Positions 22,328 to 31,142 of a stretch of DNA of 64,000 nucleotides are shown here, one piece after another. The translations under genes were made by a program, and so were the position numbers. How positions within the stretch are numbered: position 1 is the stretch's first letter; every line of letters begins with the position of its first letter. The DNA lies in contig OW240914.1 in NCBI GenBank assembly GCA_933207985.1, forward strand, positions 209,269,777 to 209,333,776, given 5' to 3'. The notes under the pieces were generated by a model, which made no database searches, was not told the origin of the DNA, and saw nothing but the letters and a program-made list of their open reading frames with translations. Source of the DNA: Pelobates cultripes (Eukaryota > Chordata > Amphibia > Anura > Pelobatidae).

Positions 22328-23896
22328 TCAGCCTGTGTACATCTGTTGGCAGACATATCCATGCTCATTCCCTAAACTGATCATATCTATTGAAGTTATC
22401 TGATTCTTATAACTTTCTGTGTTACACTGCATTGCTTGTCTGTCTCCTAATTTTGATTTAGCTAAAATTGCTTTTATTTGTCTGATTATCAGTTTACAAG
22501 GAAAGGCCTTTATTGATTTATCTACACATGTATTTTCTCTGTCAAAATTTTCAATCAACAAATTTAATTTCTCATTTGCTTTTGATTTGATATCTCTGAT
22601 AAAATATCTGCAAGATCTTAAATAATGTTGTTTGTTGCACCAAAAACAAATAACTTTAGGAGTTATATTTTGCCCTATATTATCAACTCTACAGTTTTTA
22701 GTTGAATAAATTGGGAGGGGCTCAGCTGTCTGTATCACTCTATACTCTGTCCTAGAAGAAGAAGGAGGGGGACGAGGGCTGTAACATCTGCACTTCTTTC
22801 TCTGCCTAATTCCACAAGTAATTTTAACCCCTTCATTCTTGGTTTCCCTCCTTAAGTTATCCAAGAACAAAGCTACTTCTGTCAAAGTGCTTTTTTCTCT
22901 AGCTAACACAATTGCAGTTGGATCTAGATCTTGAAATTTTTTCACAAATTCATTAATTAACTGATCTTCAGAAAAATCAGCAACAAGTCTATATGCACTT
23001 TCAAATTTTGCAAGAAAACTAAAAATATCCTCTCCTTTGTGTGGTTTTAGTTTTTCCAACATTTCAGTGTCTGCAAAATCATTCCCTGTTGTTAATTTTA
23101 TTAATTGTGTTAATCTGTCTCGCTTATTTCCATATATTATTTCATCATTGTCCTCACATTTTACAAGCGTGGTCAGCCTACGTGCCATTTGAGTCGGCAG
23201 CCATATTTGAAATAGTCTATTCCTTTGTTCGTCATTTAGGCTGTATTTGTCCACATTTGACTCAAACATTTCAGCATTAGTAAATGCATCCACTGACGTG
23301 TCATAAACTGGAATACATTTCACAATTTTCATTAATTGTTCATGTATTTTCAAATTAAGTTTTGCAGTTCTGTCTTGGAATTTACATTTCTGCAAATCAC
23401 TCTGTGAGGATACATTTTCAGTATCTGTTAGTTCTGGGATTAGATTCTGTGCCTTTATTTTTCTTGTATTAACACACACTAGTTTAACTTCATTTCTAAG
23501 CTGGCAAATAAGATCATTTCTTAGTTCAACACTATCCTCTAGTTCACAGACTTTTTCTGACAATGTTCTCTCTGTTACATTGTTACACTGTTCATTTAAA
23601 TCTGATTTGTCTTCTGTTAACCCATTCAAATCTACTTCTTTTTCTGATGATTCTAAATTTTCTTGACCTGCATCTCGTTTACAAATCAATGCATTGTAAG
23701 TACAGACTAGTTTCATAACATTTCTGATCTTTTGTTTTTTCTTATTAACAAACAATTTCTTGTCAATTTCACTATTGGCAATTTCACATTGTGTGTATAA
23801 AGATTGCCACAATACAGCATCTGAATAGCTGCTATTAAATGCAAACTGCAATTTACTTTTCTCTGCAATATCATTTATGAATTCCATGTTACTCAC
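22328..23896 (-). CDS. gag: Retrotransposon Gag polyprotein (522 aa)
   Basis: A single open frame encodes a Gag-like protein. Residues 1-190 are charged and probably helical. Residues about 190-350 look like a capsid region (SVDAFTNAEMFESNVDKYSL, then WLPTQMARRL). A basic Arg/Lys/Cys/Pro segment follows (360-382). A single zinc-knuckle-like motif has C417, C420, H424 and C429, spacing CX2CX3HX4C, one residue shorter than the usual CX2CX4HX4C. Gag packages element RNA into particles. The frame extends upstream without ATG constraint to an in-frame TAG at 23915-23917. A further 95 in-frame codons upstream (to 24202) include an alternative ATG at 23978-23980. The true N-terminus may therefore lie upstream and be cut off by that TAG. 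Confidence 0.8.
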   Translation of the reverse strand: MSNMEFINDIAEKSKLQFAFNSSYSDAVLWQSLYTQCEIANSEIDKKLFVNKKKQKIRNVMKLVCTYNALICKRDAGQENLESSEKEVDLNGLTEDKSDLNEQCNNVTERTLSEKVCELEDSVELRNDLICQLRNEVKLVCVNTRKIKAQNLIPELTDTENVSSQSDLQKCKFQDRTAKLNLKIHEQLMKIVKCIPVYDTSVDAFTNAEMFESNVDKYSLNDEQRNRLFQIWLPTQMARRLTTLVKCEDNDEIIYGNKRDRLTQLIKLTTGNDFADTEMLEKLKPHKGEDIFSFLAKFESAYRLVADFSEDQLINEFVKKFQDLDPTAIVLAREKSTLTEVALFLDNLRRETKNEGVKITCGIRQRKKCRCYSPRPPPSSSRTEYRVIQTAEPLPIYSTKNCRVDNIGQNITPKVICFWCNKQHYLRSCRYFIRDIKSKANEKLNLLIENFDRENTCVDKSIKAFPCKLIIRQIKAILAKSKLGDRQAMQCNTESYKNQITSIDMISLGNEHGYVCQQMYTG

Positions 23897-23914
23897 CAGA
23901 TCAGTTATCTCTGT

Positions 23915-24202
23915 CTATTTCGTTGCTTCATCCACACAGCTGCGCAGTTCTTTGCTTGGACGCTTGCCAGTCTCTGCCATGTGCTTGCTTCTAGAATTCA
24001 CGTTGTATCTTGTGCTTTTTGTCTCAGTTGTAGAAAATAGTCTTGTACAGTCTTTATGATTTGAAAACTCTATTTTTCTTACAAACCACAGTTCTTCTAT
24101 GATAGTCAGTCTAGATTCTTTTTTTCTCTTCAAGTTTGTTTTCCCAGTTCCAAAACAGATTTGAACTCGATTCTTCTCTCTCCCCCCTTGAATTGGGAAC
24201 AA
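23915..24202 (-). pseudogene. In-frame leader ORF upstream of Gag
   Basis: A 95-codon open stretch in the same frame as gag, separated from it by one TAG (23915-23917). It contains an ATG at 23978-23980 followed by MAETGKRPSKELRSC, which could be the original Gag start. Whether the stop is a mutation or whether translation naturally starts at 23896 cannot be decided from one copy. Confidence 0.5.
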
Positions 24203-24214
24203 AACTTTGAATAG

Positions 24215-24234
24215 AAGACTGGCTGGCTAGCCAA
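24215..24234 (-). promoter_or_regulatory. Primer-binding-site position, unusual sequence
   Basis: On the minus strand, TTGGCTAGCCAGCCAGTCTT directly follows the 5' LTR. TGG matches the CCA end of a tRNA, but the remainder does not match a tRNA 3' end I recognise and contains a GGCTAGCC palindrome and repeated CCAG units. Confidence 0.4.
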
Positions 24235-24761
24235 TGTAAAAAATGTAGATGAATGGATGTTAATGTAGACTCTTTCTTAATTTCTTCTTGTCTTCAGTTG
24301 ATTGATATATATACGTCTTTTGTATATATATTCTTGGGCCAAATGCTCGCCACAATAATATATGTCTATATTATTGAAAAGTAGTAATACACAATCTGAC
24401 TTACGGTTTCTTCAGGTTTATTCTTAGTTACAGATACATAAAACATAATATAGGATGTTACAGGATAATGGACATTCAACAGCAGATGGTAATTGCTGGA
24501 CTTCTGATGGGAGAGTTACATCGTTGTACAGAGCCAAGCCAAGAGTGAGACTAAGACCTCGTGTCCCTCTGTTACTATATAGAAGTGCTAATACTAACGT
24601 CAGCATATAACTCTAGCCATATAAGGACAAAACCCCCACATCCACATTCCAGAGCTCTCGGACAAAGAAAGCCTTGTGACTTATTGATACCATCTGTTAC
24701 TTATGTCAATCCACACATCCATATATAATCAATAGAAACATAGAATATGCAATATTCTACA
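24235..24761 (-). repeat. 5' LTR (527 bp)
   Basis: Right-hand LTR. It differs from 19068-19602 by isolated substitutions (for example CTCGCCACA versus CTCGCTACA) and lacks 7 bases in the GACTAGACTGAGAGACC segment plus one A. Confidence 0.9.
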
Positions 24762-25380
24762 CATTGACAGAGTATATTTCCGAACCGGTTCGGACCATAT
24801 AAGGTAACTGCAATTTAATTAGTGCTACATGTGTAGCTAATGTTTGTAATTATTACTTTATGTGAAGCCCTATATATGTAGTAGCAGGTTCATTGTAACC
24901 TTGAACAGCACTTGAGGAAGACCATTTTATGGTTGAAACGCGTTGTGCAATATCTTTTATTTGTTTTTATTTGTTTTTATACAAATAAATGTTTTTTATG
25001 TATCCTGATACTCCTGGCTCCTGACTCCAACTTCTCATCAGATGATTACTGAGAACATTGAAGGATTTGCCTGAAGAGTGAAGGAATGCGTATGTCCCAT
25101 TTAAAGTGACATATAAAGCTACATAAGTCCCGAGCCTACTTTAAAAGGCTCAGAAAAGTGTGAGTGATTTCAGCTCATAATTTCCTTCTTACTGTGTTTT
25201 ATATACAGACCACACTATGTTTTCTTTTGTGTTTGTATTTTCTGTATAGGCAATATCCACAGTGTATATACATATTGCATATAAGGAGGAGTTACCTCTT
25301 ACCAGTTATTTATAACACGTCAAGTAAAAACCTCCTTTTTTAAGTGTGCGCTTTTACCTTTTTTATGTTTTATTGTATTC
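24762..25380 (+). repeat. PLE 3' terminal region, distal half of the right inverted arm
   Basis: Reverse complement of about 12700-13360. Compared with the left arm it lacks the central 36 bp of a hairpin, leaving the perfect palindrome CCGAACCGGTTCGG at 24781-24794. It contains the plus-strand hammerhead-like motif. Confidence 0.85.
24911..24948 (+). ncRNA. Hammerhead-ribozyme-like motif, right arm
   Basis: TTGAGGA, stem GACCA/TGGTT and GAAAC occur in the sense direction of the full PLE copy. It matches the left-arm motif and has the same C-to-U core change, so the change predates the inverted duplication or belongs to the family. Confidence 0.45.
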
Positions 25381-25472
25381 TTTCTAAGTATATATAGTGG
25401 TGATATACTTGGGTATAGCAGCACCTACTATTTACGTTATCCTCTAGCGCCATTTTCTATATTTTTTTCCTT
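25381..25472 (+). repeat. Partial tandem PLE unit (5' end)
   Basis: TATAGCAGCACCTACTATTT and the following bases match 14943-15005, the 5' leader of the full copy, showing that a further unit began after the right arm. This tandem arrangement is typical of PLEs. Confidence 0.8.
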
Positions 25473-25864
25473 GCTATTCGCATTATTTGTATGAGGGGAG
25501 GGTTATTCTGCAGGTCTGTGTATATCTAGCAGTGTGGGTGGCTTCCCTGGGTTCCAGTGGGGACCAGGCTGGCCAGGTACAGGTCAAGGACAGGAGCTGC
25601 AACAGCAGCTGTGGGCTGCTCTACTACAGTGTGGATTTCCATTCACAAGTGCTTGGAGGAAGTGATTTGAGATCACTTACTCTACATTCTGCGAAGCATA
25701 AATTGAGGATTGTCCTTCACCACCTTTTCGTATTAGCAGATATCTGAAGTTTCACTGAGACTCCTAATAGGCCAGAGCCTGTTTGGCTCTAGCAGCCTTG
25801 AGTGCTGTGTAAAGACACCTCGAGTGCCGTGCATGGCACTAGTGCCATAGGTTGCCTACCCCTG

Positions 25865-26361
25865 CACTAGAGCAATGATTTCCTATGGAGAGGACATAAT
25901 ACACTTGCCATGACACCGTCGCAGGAAACGGGTAAGTGACTCTTTATCATGCCTGGGAGTGGAGGGGGTGTGAGGGAAGGGGGCACCTGACGGCTCTCTA
26001 GTTTTATGTCTATTCCATATCTCCATTCGTGGCTGCCATGGCAGTGATGTAGAAGATACACTTTTTACTACATTACATGCTATTTGCAATAGGCTACTGC
26101 TAAAATGCAAACAGTATCAGAGCATTCGAAGACAGTTGTAAACTATTCAAAAATGTGTTTCAACAAAAGTGTTTTGGCTCCTTGGAGTCAAGTTGTCAAA
26201 ACTTGTCCAAGTTGCCAAAACTTTGTTTTTGTTCTGCACTTTATAGTAAAGCTGTCTACTGAAGAAGCCACAAGATGTGCCCTGATCTACATTGTTCTAT
26301 TACACCACAACTACTGTCAGTTTAAACATAGCCTGTTCAAGGTTCTTTGAATAAACCTATG
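25865..26361. other. Unclassified DNA
   Basis: No gene or recognisable repeat was found beyond the hAT TSD at 25865-25872. Short ORFs on both strands are unsupported. Confidence 0.5.
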
Positions 26362-26640
26362 CAGGGGTGTAACAGGGAACTACTGGGAATAAAGCAACCC
26401 GCCTCCCCCCCTTATCTCTCCACTCCAGTAATATATCTCAGGAGTGTAATTGTTGTTCTTGGTTATTCGTGATATGATTATGCATGTGTGGAGTTGGCTG
26501 AGCAAGATGATGAGGGGGACTAACTGTATGTGATTGTGTGGGGTTAGGCTTAAAGTGATTGTGTGTAGAATTGGCTGAGTGTGATTGTATGTGAAGTTGA
26601 CTAAGCATGATTGTGTGGAGGTGGCTGAGTGTACTTGTGC
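26362..26640 (+). mobile_element. hAT-like left end with G/T-rich repeat
   Basis: CAGGGGTGTAACAGGGAACT (26362) resembles a hAT terminus. It is followed by a GTGTGATTGTGTGGGGTTGG-like degenerate repeat. The right end is not found; the unit is cut by the inverted repeat beginning at 26666. Confidence 0.5.
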
Positions 26641-26665
26641 GTATGAATGGAAGAAAAAGTAATAT

Positions 26666-26844
26666 CCAGACACACCTAAGATTTCTTCTAAAGGCTTTTT
26701 ATTTGTAACACGAAAGTGGAGACAAAGTTTTAGCTCCCCTCTGAGCCTTTATCAAGACTCAGAAAGGAGCCGGAACGTTGTCTCCACTTGCTTGTTTGAA
26801 ATAAAAAAGACTGCTTTGTAGAAGAAACCTTTAGGTGTGCCTGG
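26666..26844. repeat. Head-to-head pair of PLE-like terminal fragments
   Basis: Arms of about 80 bp face each other around a centre near 26752. The right arm includes GGAGCCGGAACGTTGTCTCC, then AATAAAAAAG and TTAGGTGTGCCTGG. The left arm has the complement of each. GAAC/GAAACG-type motifs next to a stem recall PLE terminal repeats, but this is not the same family as the 12.7-25.5 kb element. Assignment is tentative. Confidence 0.5.
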
Positions 26845-26995
26845 GCAGTGGCGTACATACCGGGGTCGCAGGGGTCGCGGCTGCGACCGGGCCCGGCCCA
26901 ACAGGGGGCCCGGCCGCCCCTGCGACCCGGTATGTACTCACAGGGCCAGCCTCTTCCCCTGGGGGGCCCAGGAGCCGGCGACCTCAGGGCCCCCC

Positions 26996-27091
26996 ACTCA
27001 GTGCTTCCTCTTCAGCTCCCTCGCGCACCGCACTGATACCGGAGCCGGAAGATGACGTCATCGGGAGGGAGCTGAAGAGGAAGCACTGAGT
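26996..27091. repeat. Fold-back with perfect 27-bp arms and central TGACGTCA
   Basis: Arms 26996-27022 and 27065-27091 pair perfectly. The loop contains GGAGCCGGAAGATGACGTCA, and TGACGTCA (27053-27060) is the consensus palindrome bound by CREB/ATF proteins. Confidence 0.85.
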
Positions 27092-27217
27092 GCTCCCTCG
27101 CGCGCCCGCCTGCCTGCCCGACCGGCCACCCGCCCAGGAGCCCAGCAGCACCAGAGAATCCCCCCAGCACTCCAAAAGGTAAGAAGGCTGGGGGGATTAT
27201 ATTAAAAAAAAAAAAAA

Positions 27218-27505
27218 CATGTGTGAGTGTTTGAGTGTGTGTGAGTGTTTGAGTGTGTGTTAGAGTGAGTGTTAGTGTGAGTGTTAGTGTGAGTGTTAGT
27301 GTGAGTGTTAGAGTGTGAGTGTTAGAGTGAGTGTTAGTGTGTGTGTCTTAGTGAGTCTGTTTGATGTCTGTTAGTGAGTGTGTGTTTGTCAATGAGATTG
27401 TATGTTTTGTAAGTGAGTGTGTGAGTGTGTATGTATGTCTGTCGCTGAGTGTGTCTCTGTTAGCTAGTGTGTATGCATCTGTAAGTGAGAGTGTGTGTGT
27501 GTCTA
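27218..27505 (+). repeat. GTGAGTGTTA-type minisatellite
   Basis: Degenerate GTGTGAGTGTTAGAGTGA units. The open frame through it is repeat-derived. Confidence 0.9.
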
Positions 27506-27770
27506 AAGCACTTACCTTTCTCCAGCGCCGGACTCCCTTGGCGCTGGGGATCCCTCAGCCTCTCAGCTCCGAATGCTTTCCTATGGACGTTCAGTGTGCT
27601 CCTCTAGCGGCTGTCAGTGAGACAGCCACTAGAGGCTGGAGTAACCCTCAGTGAAACAAAGCAGTTTCTCTGAAACTGCTATGTTTTCAGCTGCAGGGTT
27701 AAAACTAGAGGGACCTGACACCCAGACAACTTCATTGAGCTGATGTGATCTGGGTGTCTGTAGTGGTCCT

Positions 27771-28273
27771 TTAAAGGACCACTATAGTGCCAGGAAAACA
27801 TACTCGTTTTCCTGGCACTATAGTGCCCTGAGGGTGCCCCCACCCTCAGGGACCCCCTCCCGCCCGGCTCTGGAAAGGGGAAAAGGGGTAAAACTTACCT
27901 TTTTCCAGTGCTGGGCGGAGAGCTCTCCTCCTCCGATCCTCCTCTTCTCCTCCCCGTCGGCTGAATGCGCACGCGCGGCAAGAGCTGCGCGCGCATTCAG
28001 CCGGTCACATAGGAAAGCATTCATAATGCTTTCCTATGGACGCTGGCGTGCTCTCACTGTGAAAATCACAGTGAGAAGCACGCAAGCGCCTCTAGCGGCT
28101 GTCAATGAGACAGCCAGCTAGAGGAAATAGGGGAAGGCTTAACCCATTCATAAACATAGCAGTTTCTCTGAAACTGCTATGTTTATGAAAAAATGGGTTA
28201 ACCCTAGCTGGACCTGGCACCCAGACCACTTCATTAAGATGAAGTGGTCTGGGTGCCTAGAGTGGTCCTTTAA
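27771..28273. mobile_element. TTAA-target MITE, 503 bp, abutting a related MITE end
   Basis: TTAA at 27771-27774 and 28270-28273 flank AAAGGACCACTATAGTG / CTAGAGTGGTCCTTT termini. It belongs to the family at 1292-1507 (shared ATAAACATAGCAGTTTC and CAGCC-rich hairpins). Immediately left, the right end of another copy (about 27510-27770) ends TAGTGGTCC at the same TTAA, so two elements share a single target tetranucleotide. Confidence 0.8.
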
Positions 28274-29846
28274 GTGTGTGTGCATCTGCATGCACTGGCG
28301 TACATACCGCGGTCGCAGGGGTCGCAGCCCTGTAACCCCTGCGACCAGGTGCCCACCACCATGTGTTGCGGCCCGGCCCGCGTGCCAGGGGGGCCCACGG
28401 ATCAATTTTCGCACCGGGGCCCCATGGGTCATGTGTACGCCACTGTGCCTGGGTATTTATTTTTCTTCAATTTTATATCTTCAGGGATTGGCCCTCCCTT
28501 TCTGGAGCACCCTGCAGGAAGTATTCCCCTCTTTTTAATGTGTGCATGACATATGCATAGTCGTCTTCTCGGCATATGCTTTTAAAACTCATAACCCTCC
28601 AATAAGATTCAGACACTTTGTTGTGGGAAAAGTATCATAGCTTTTATTTAACCCCTTAAGGACACAGCTTCAGAAGCTTGTCTTACGCTTAGTGACACAA
28701 GCAATTTTTGCATTTTCTTGCTGTATGCGTTCAACTGCAATTTGCATCTCTCTTGTTTATTGCACCGACACATATCATATACTGTTTTTTAAAGGACAGA
28801 AAGTGCTTTCATTTGATGTAACATATATATATAAATGCTTATTTATTATTAAAAAAAAGAAAAATGCAAAAATAAAAGAAAATTTTTGTGTTTTGTGCAC
28901 AGTTTTTGCAATAATACTGTGTGCCTAATTAGTGCAGGTTAAAGAAAGTAATTAAAAATAAATTCATTTAGTTGTTCTGATTTACAGAATATATAATGTG
29001 TCTGGGATTTTAAGTTTTCTTTGGTAGCTACAGGTCACAAAGCACAAGGAGTAAAATAAACTTTTAATGTGGAGCGATTTTAGAATTTGGTATGTTTGTC
29101 TTGTAAGCTTAATAGCCATAAAAGAAAACAAAATTGCCACACAAAAGTATATATTTATATAAAGTAGACATCACATGCTATTGTCCTAAGGTGGTTTTGA
29201 CACTTTCTCCATAGCCATTTCACCGCCAATCTCTGCTAAATATTGGAGTAAAATGTTGTTTTGGGGGGTTTTTGGCACACAAACTTATAACAAAGAACTT
29301 CTTATGTGTATTTTGTAAAGTTGGTGTGTGCTATTCCTGTACAAAGTTTTATTTTGTGTTCAGTTACTTCTGCTGAGTACAACCATACCCCCATTGTATG
29401 TCTTTGTCACTATTTTGTTAAGCTACAGTGCCATATAGAAGACCTGTCCGTTTCAACATTTACAGTAAAATTTTGAGAGGCGGATTTAATGGGCCTATGC
29501 TTAAATTTGGGGTATTATAGCAGTTTGACTGTTCAAAAAACCCCCACAAAGGCCTACCATTTGTAAACGTAGACACTCCAGGATATCTCATATGGTGCAT
29601 ATTGTGCCTTAACATGCCCCCATTTTTTCACCAATATATGCCAAAGTATGTGGTAAAAAATAATTTTGGGCATTTTTTACATACGGATTACATTTTTGCT
29701 GGGCATTTTGTACATTTCATATGTGCCACTAAGTTCAAACCCCCCAAATTATACTCAGCTAAGTCTTCTGAGTAAAACAACATGCCCAATGTATGACCTA
29801 GACACTATTTTGTGAAGTTACACTGCTGTAAAAGAGACATGACAAG

Positions 29847-30206
29847 TAGTGACATATACGCTGTTCAGTCCGCCCCCTATGTCATCATTGAGTAAACTTT
29901 GACCCTGTACCTCACAGTCAGCAGACACATTCCAGCCAATCAGCAGCAGACCCTCCCTCCCAGACCCTCCCACCTCCTGGACAGCATCCACTTAGAATGC
30001 AGCTTCACAATGAATGTAAAATGAGCTGTCCAGGAGGTGGGAAGGTCTGGGAGGGAGGGTCTGCTGCTGATTGGCTGGAATGTGTCTGCTGACTGTGAGG
30101 TACAGGGTCAAAGTTTACTCAATGATGACGAATAGGGGCAGACCGAACAGCGCATATGTTCGCCATCTGTGGCGAACCGTTCATCGAACCGTTCGGGACA
30201 TCACTA
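29847..30206. mobile_element. 360-bp hAT MITE with 105-bp inverted arms
   Basis: The element begins TAGTGACAT and ends GGGACATCACTA. It is flanked by ATGACAAG (29839-29846) and GTGACAAG (30207-30214), 7 of 8 matching. Arms at 29881-29985 and 30025-30129 are complementary at 104 of 105 positions around a 39-nt loop. A transcript would fold into one long hairpin, a possible small-RNA source. Confidence 0.85.
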
Positions 30207-30309
30207 GTGACAAGTTAAGGTTTTTAAGTGTGAATTTTCACGGAGGGTTTTGATGCTTCCATGTCCCACTTTGGAGCACTTGAGCAGGCTACATTTTACA
30301 ACTACACCA

Positions 30310-31142
30310 TAAAGCATACCATTTCTTAAAGAACACATCCTAGGGTATTTCAAAAGGCATATTTTGAACGTTAGCGTGGGATAATTTTTCTGCTAACTTT
30401 TTTGCCTTTTTGACACAAAGAGAGATTGCACAGTATATTTTGCAAATCGTATGTGTGCTACGACTGTATAATACTTCATATGTTGCTCAGCTATGTCGGC
30501 TGAGTACAGCAATACCTTGTATGTACCTTTGCCTGGTATATGTGGACATCGGAGGGGCACATTTGGGACACAGCCAATCCAGTTCTTTTCAAACTTTGAA
30601 TTTTTATGCTGTGTCCATGTCCCATTTTAGAGTATTTTACCAGGCTATATAATCACCCCATAAAGCCATACCATTTCTTAAAGAAGACATCCCAGGGTAT
30701 TTCAAAAGGCCTATTTTGAACCTTAGCGTGGGATTAGTTTTCCGCTAGCTTGTACCAAGTGTAGTGGTAATAAGCATTTTTTCTGCCTTTTTGACACACA
30801 AAGCGAGTTTGGCAGTATATTTTGCAAACCTTATGTGTACTACGACTGTATACTACTTCATATGTTGCTCAGCAATACCCCTGTATGTACCTTTGTTAGG
30901 TATATGTGGACATTGAAGGGGCACATTTGAGACACAACCATTACAGTTTTTTTCAAATTTTGAATTTTTACGCTGTCCATGTCCCATTTTAGAGTATTTT
31001 ACAAGGCTATATAATCCAATTACCCATTAAAGGCATACCATTTCTTAAAGAAGACATCCCAGGGCAATTAAAAAGGCCTATTTTGAACCTTAGCATGGGA
31101 TCATTTTTCCGCTAGCTTGTACCAAGTGTAGTGGTAATAAGC
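30310..31142 (+). repeat. Three-copy tandem repeat, about 350-370-bp period
   Basis: ACCATTTCTTAAAGAA-type segments recur at 30319, 30671 and 31038, each with downstream GGCCTATTTTGAACCTTAGC. The second and third copies end with AGTGTAGTGGTAATAAGC. This is internal amplification in the TTAA element. Confidence 0.8.

Larger units (their letters stand above)
19068..24761 (-). mobile_element. Gag-only LTR retrotransposon with perfect TSD (5,694 bp)
   Basis: Two LTRs (19068-19602 and 24235-24761) start TGTA and end TACA, and CATTG is duplicated at 19063-19067 and 24762-24766. The uninterrupted PLE arm around 13350-13360 confirms the empty-site sequence. Orientation is minus: gag lies next to the right LTR and a purine-rich tract borders the left LTR. 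The LTRs differ by about two substitutions plus indels of 7 and 1 bases, so the insertion is young. Only gag is present. The 2.7 kb where pol is expected is AT-rich and non-coding, so the element needs enzymes in trans. Confidence 0.9.
12700..25472. mobile_element. Penelope-like element, inverted partial copy joined to a full-length copy
   Basis: A minus-strand, 5'-truncated copy (12700-14934) is joined head-to-head to a plus-strand full copy (about 14938-25380). About 90 bp of a third, tandem unit follows (25381-25472, matching 14938-15005). The terminal sequences form inverted arms: 12700-13390 pairs with 24762-25380, and 13390-13980 pairs with 18430-19067. An LTR retrotransposon at 19068-24761 splits the right arm. 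Flanks GCTATTCACATTATTT (12684-12699) and GCTATTCGCATTATTT (25473-25488) are a TSD of about 14-16 bp. Inverted or tandem partial copies are known features of PLEs. Confidence 0.85.
12278..25864. mobile_element. Non-autonomous hAT element hosting PLE and LTR insertions
   Basis: The left terminus CAGGGCTAGGCAACCTTTT (12278) and the right terminus, whose complement begins CAGGGGTAGGCAACCTA (25864), are inverted repeats. They are flanked by CACCAGAG (12270-12277) and CACTAGAG (25865-25872), an 8-bp TSD with 7 of 8 matches, which is diagnostic of hAT transposition. Without the nested elements the hAT is about 0.8 kb, with a G/T-rich left interior (12366-12690) and a non-coding right interior (25489-25860). 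No transposase was found. Small G/T-derived ORFs inside are spurious. Confidence 0.8.
26846..28445. mobile_element. Complete 1,600-bp non-autonomous hAT element
   Basis: Termini CAGTGGCGTACATAC and its inverted counterpart ending GTGTACGCCACTG are flanked by a perfect 8-bp TSD, TGCCTGGG (26838-26845 and 28446-28453). Inside, in order: GC-rich palindromic end, fold-back with TGACGTCA (26996-27091), splice-donor-like AGGTAAG (27178-27184), G/T minisatellite (27218-27505), MITE fragments (27510-28273) and a GC-rich right end. No transposase is encoded, and the overlapping GC-rich ORFs at the left end are artefacts of palindromic sequence. Confidence 0.9.
28648..31142 (+). mobile_element. Second CCCCTTAAGGAC-type TTAA element, right end missing
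   Basis: TTAA (28648-28651) followed by CCCCTTAAGGAC marks the left end of the same terminus type as the element at 6644. The interior is AT-rich and non-coding, and contains a nested 360-bp hAT MITE and a three-copy tandem repeat. The right end is not found before L1 sequence begins at about 31143. Confidence 0.6.

Noticed and set aside
24215..24234. Assigning a specific tRNA primer to the LTR element
   Set aside because: Beyond the initial TGG the sequence does not match a tRNA 3' end that I can recognise.
26835..27175. GC-rich overlapping ORFs
   Set aside because: They cover the palindromic GC-rich end and fold-back of a hAT element; frames are open because stop codons are rare in GC-rich sequence.
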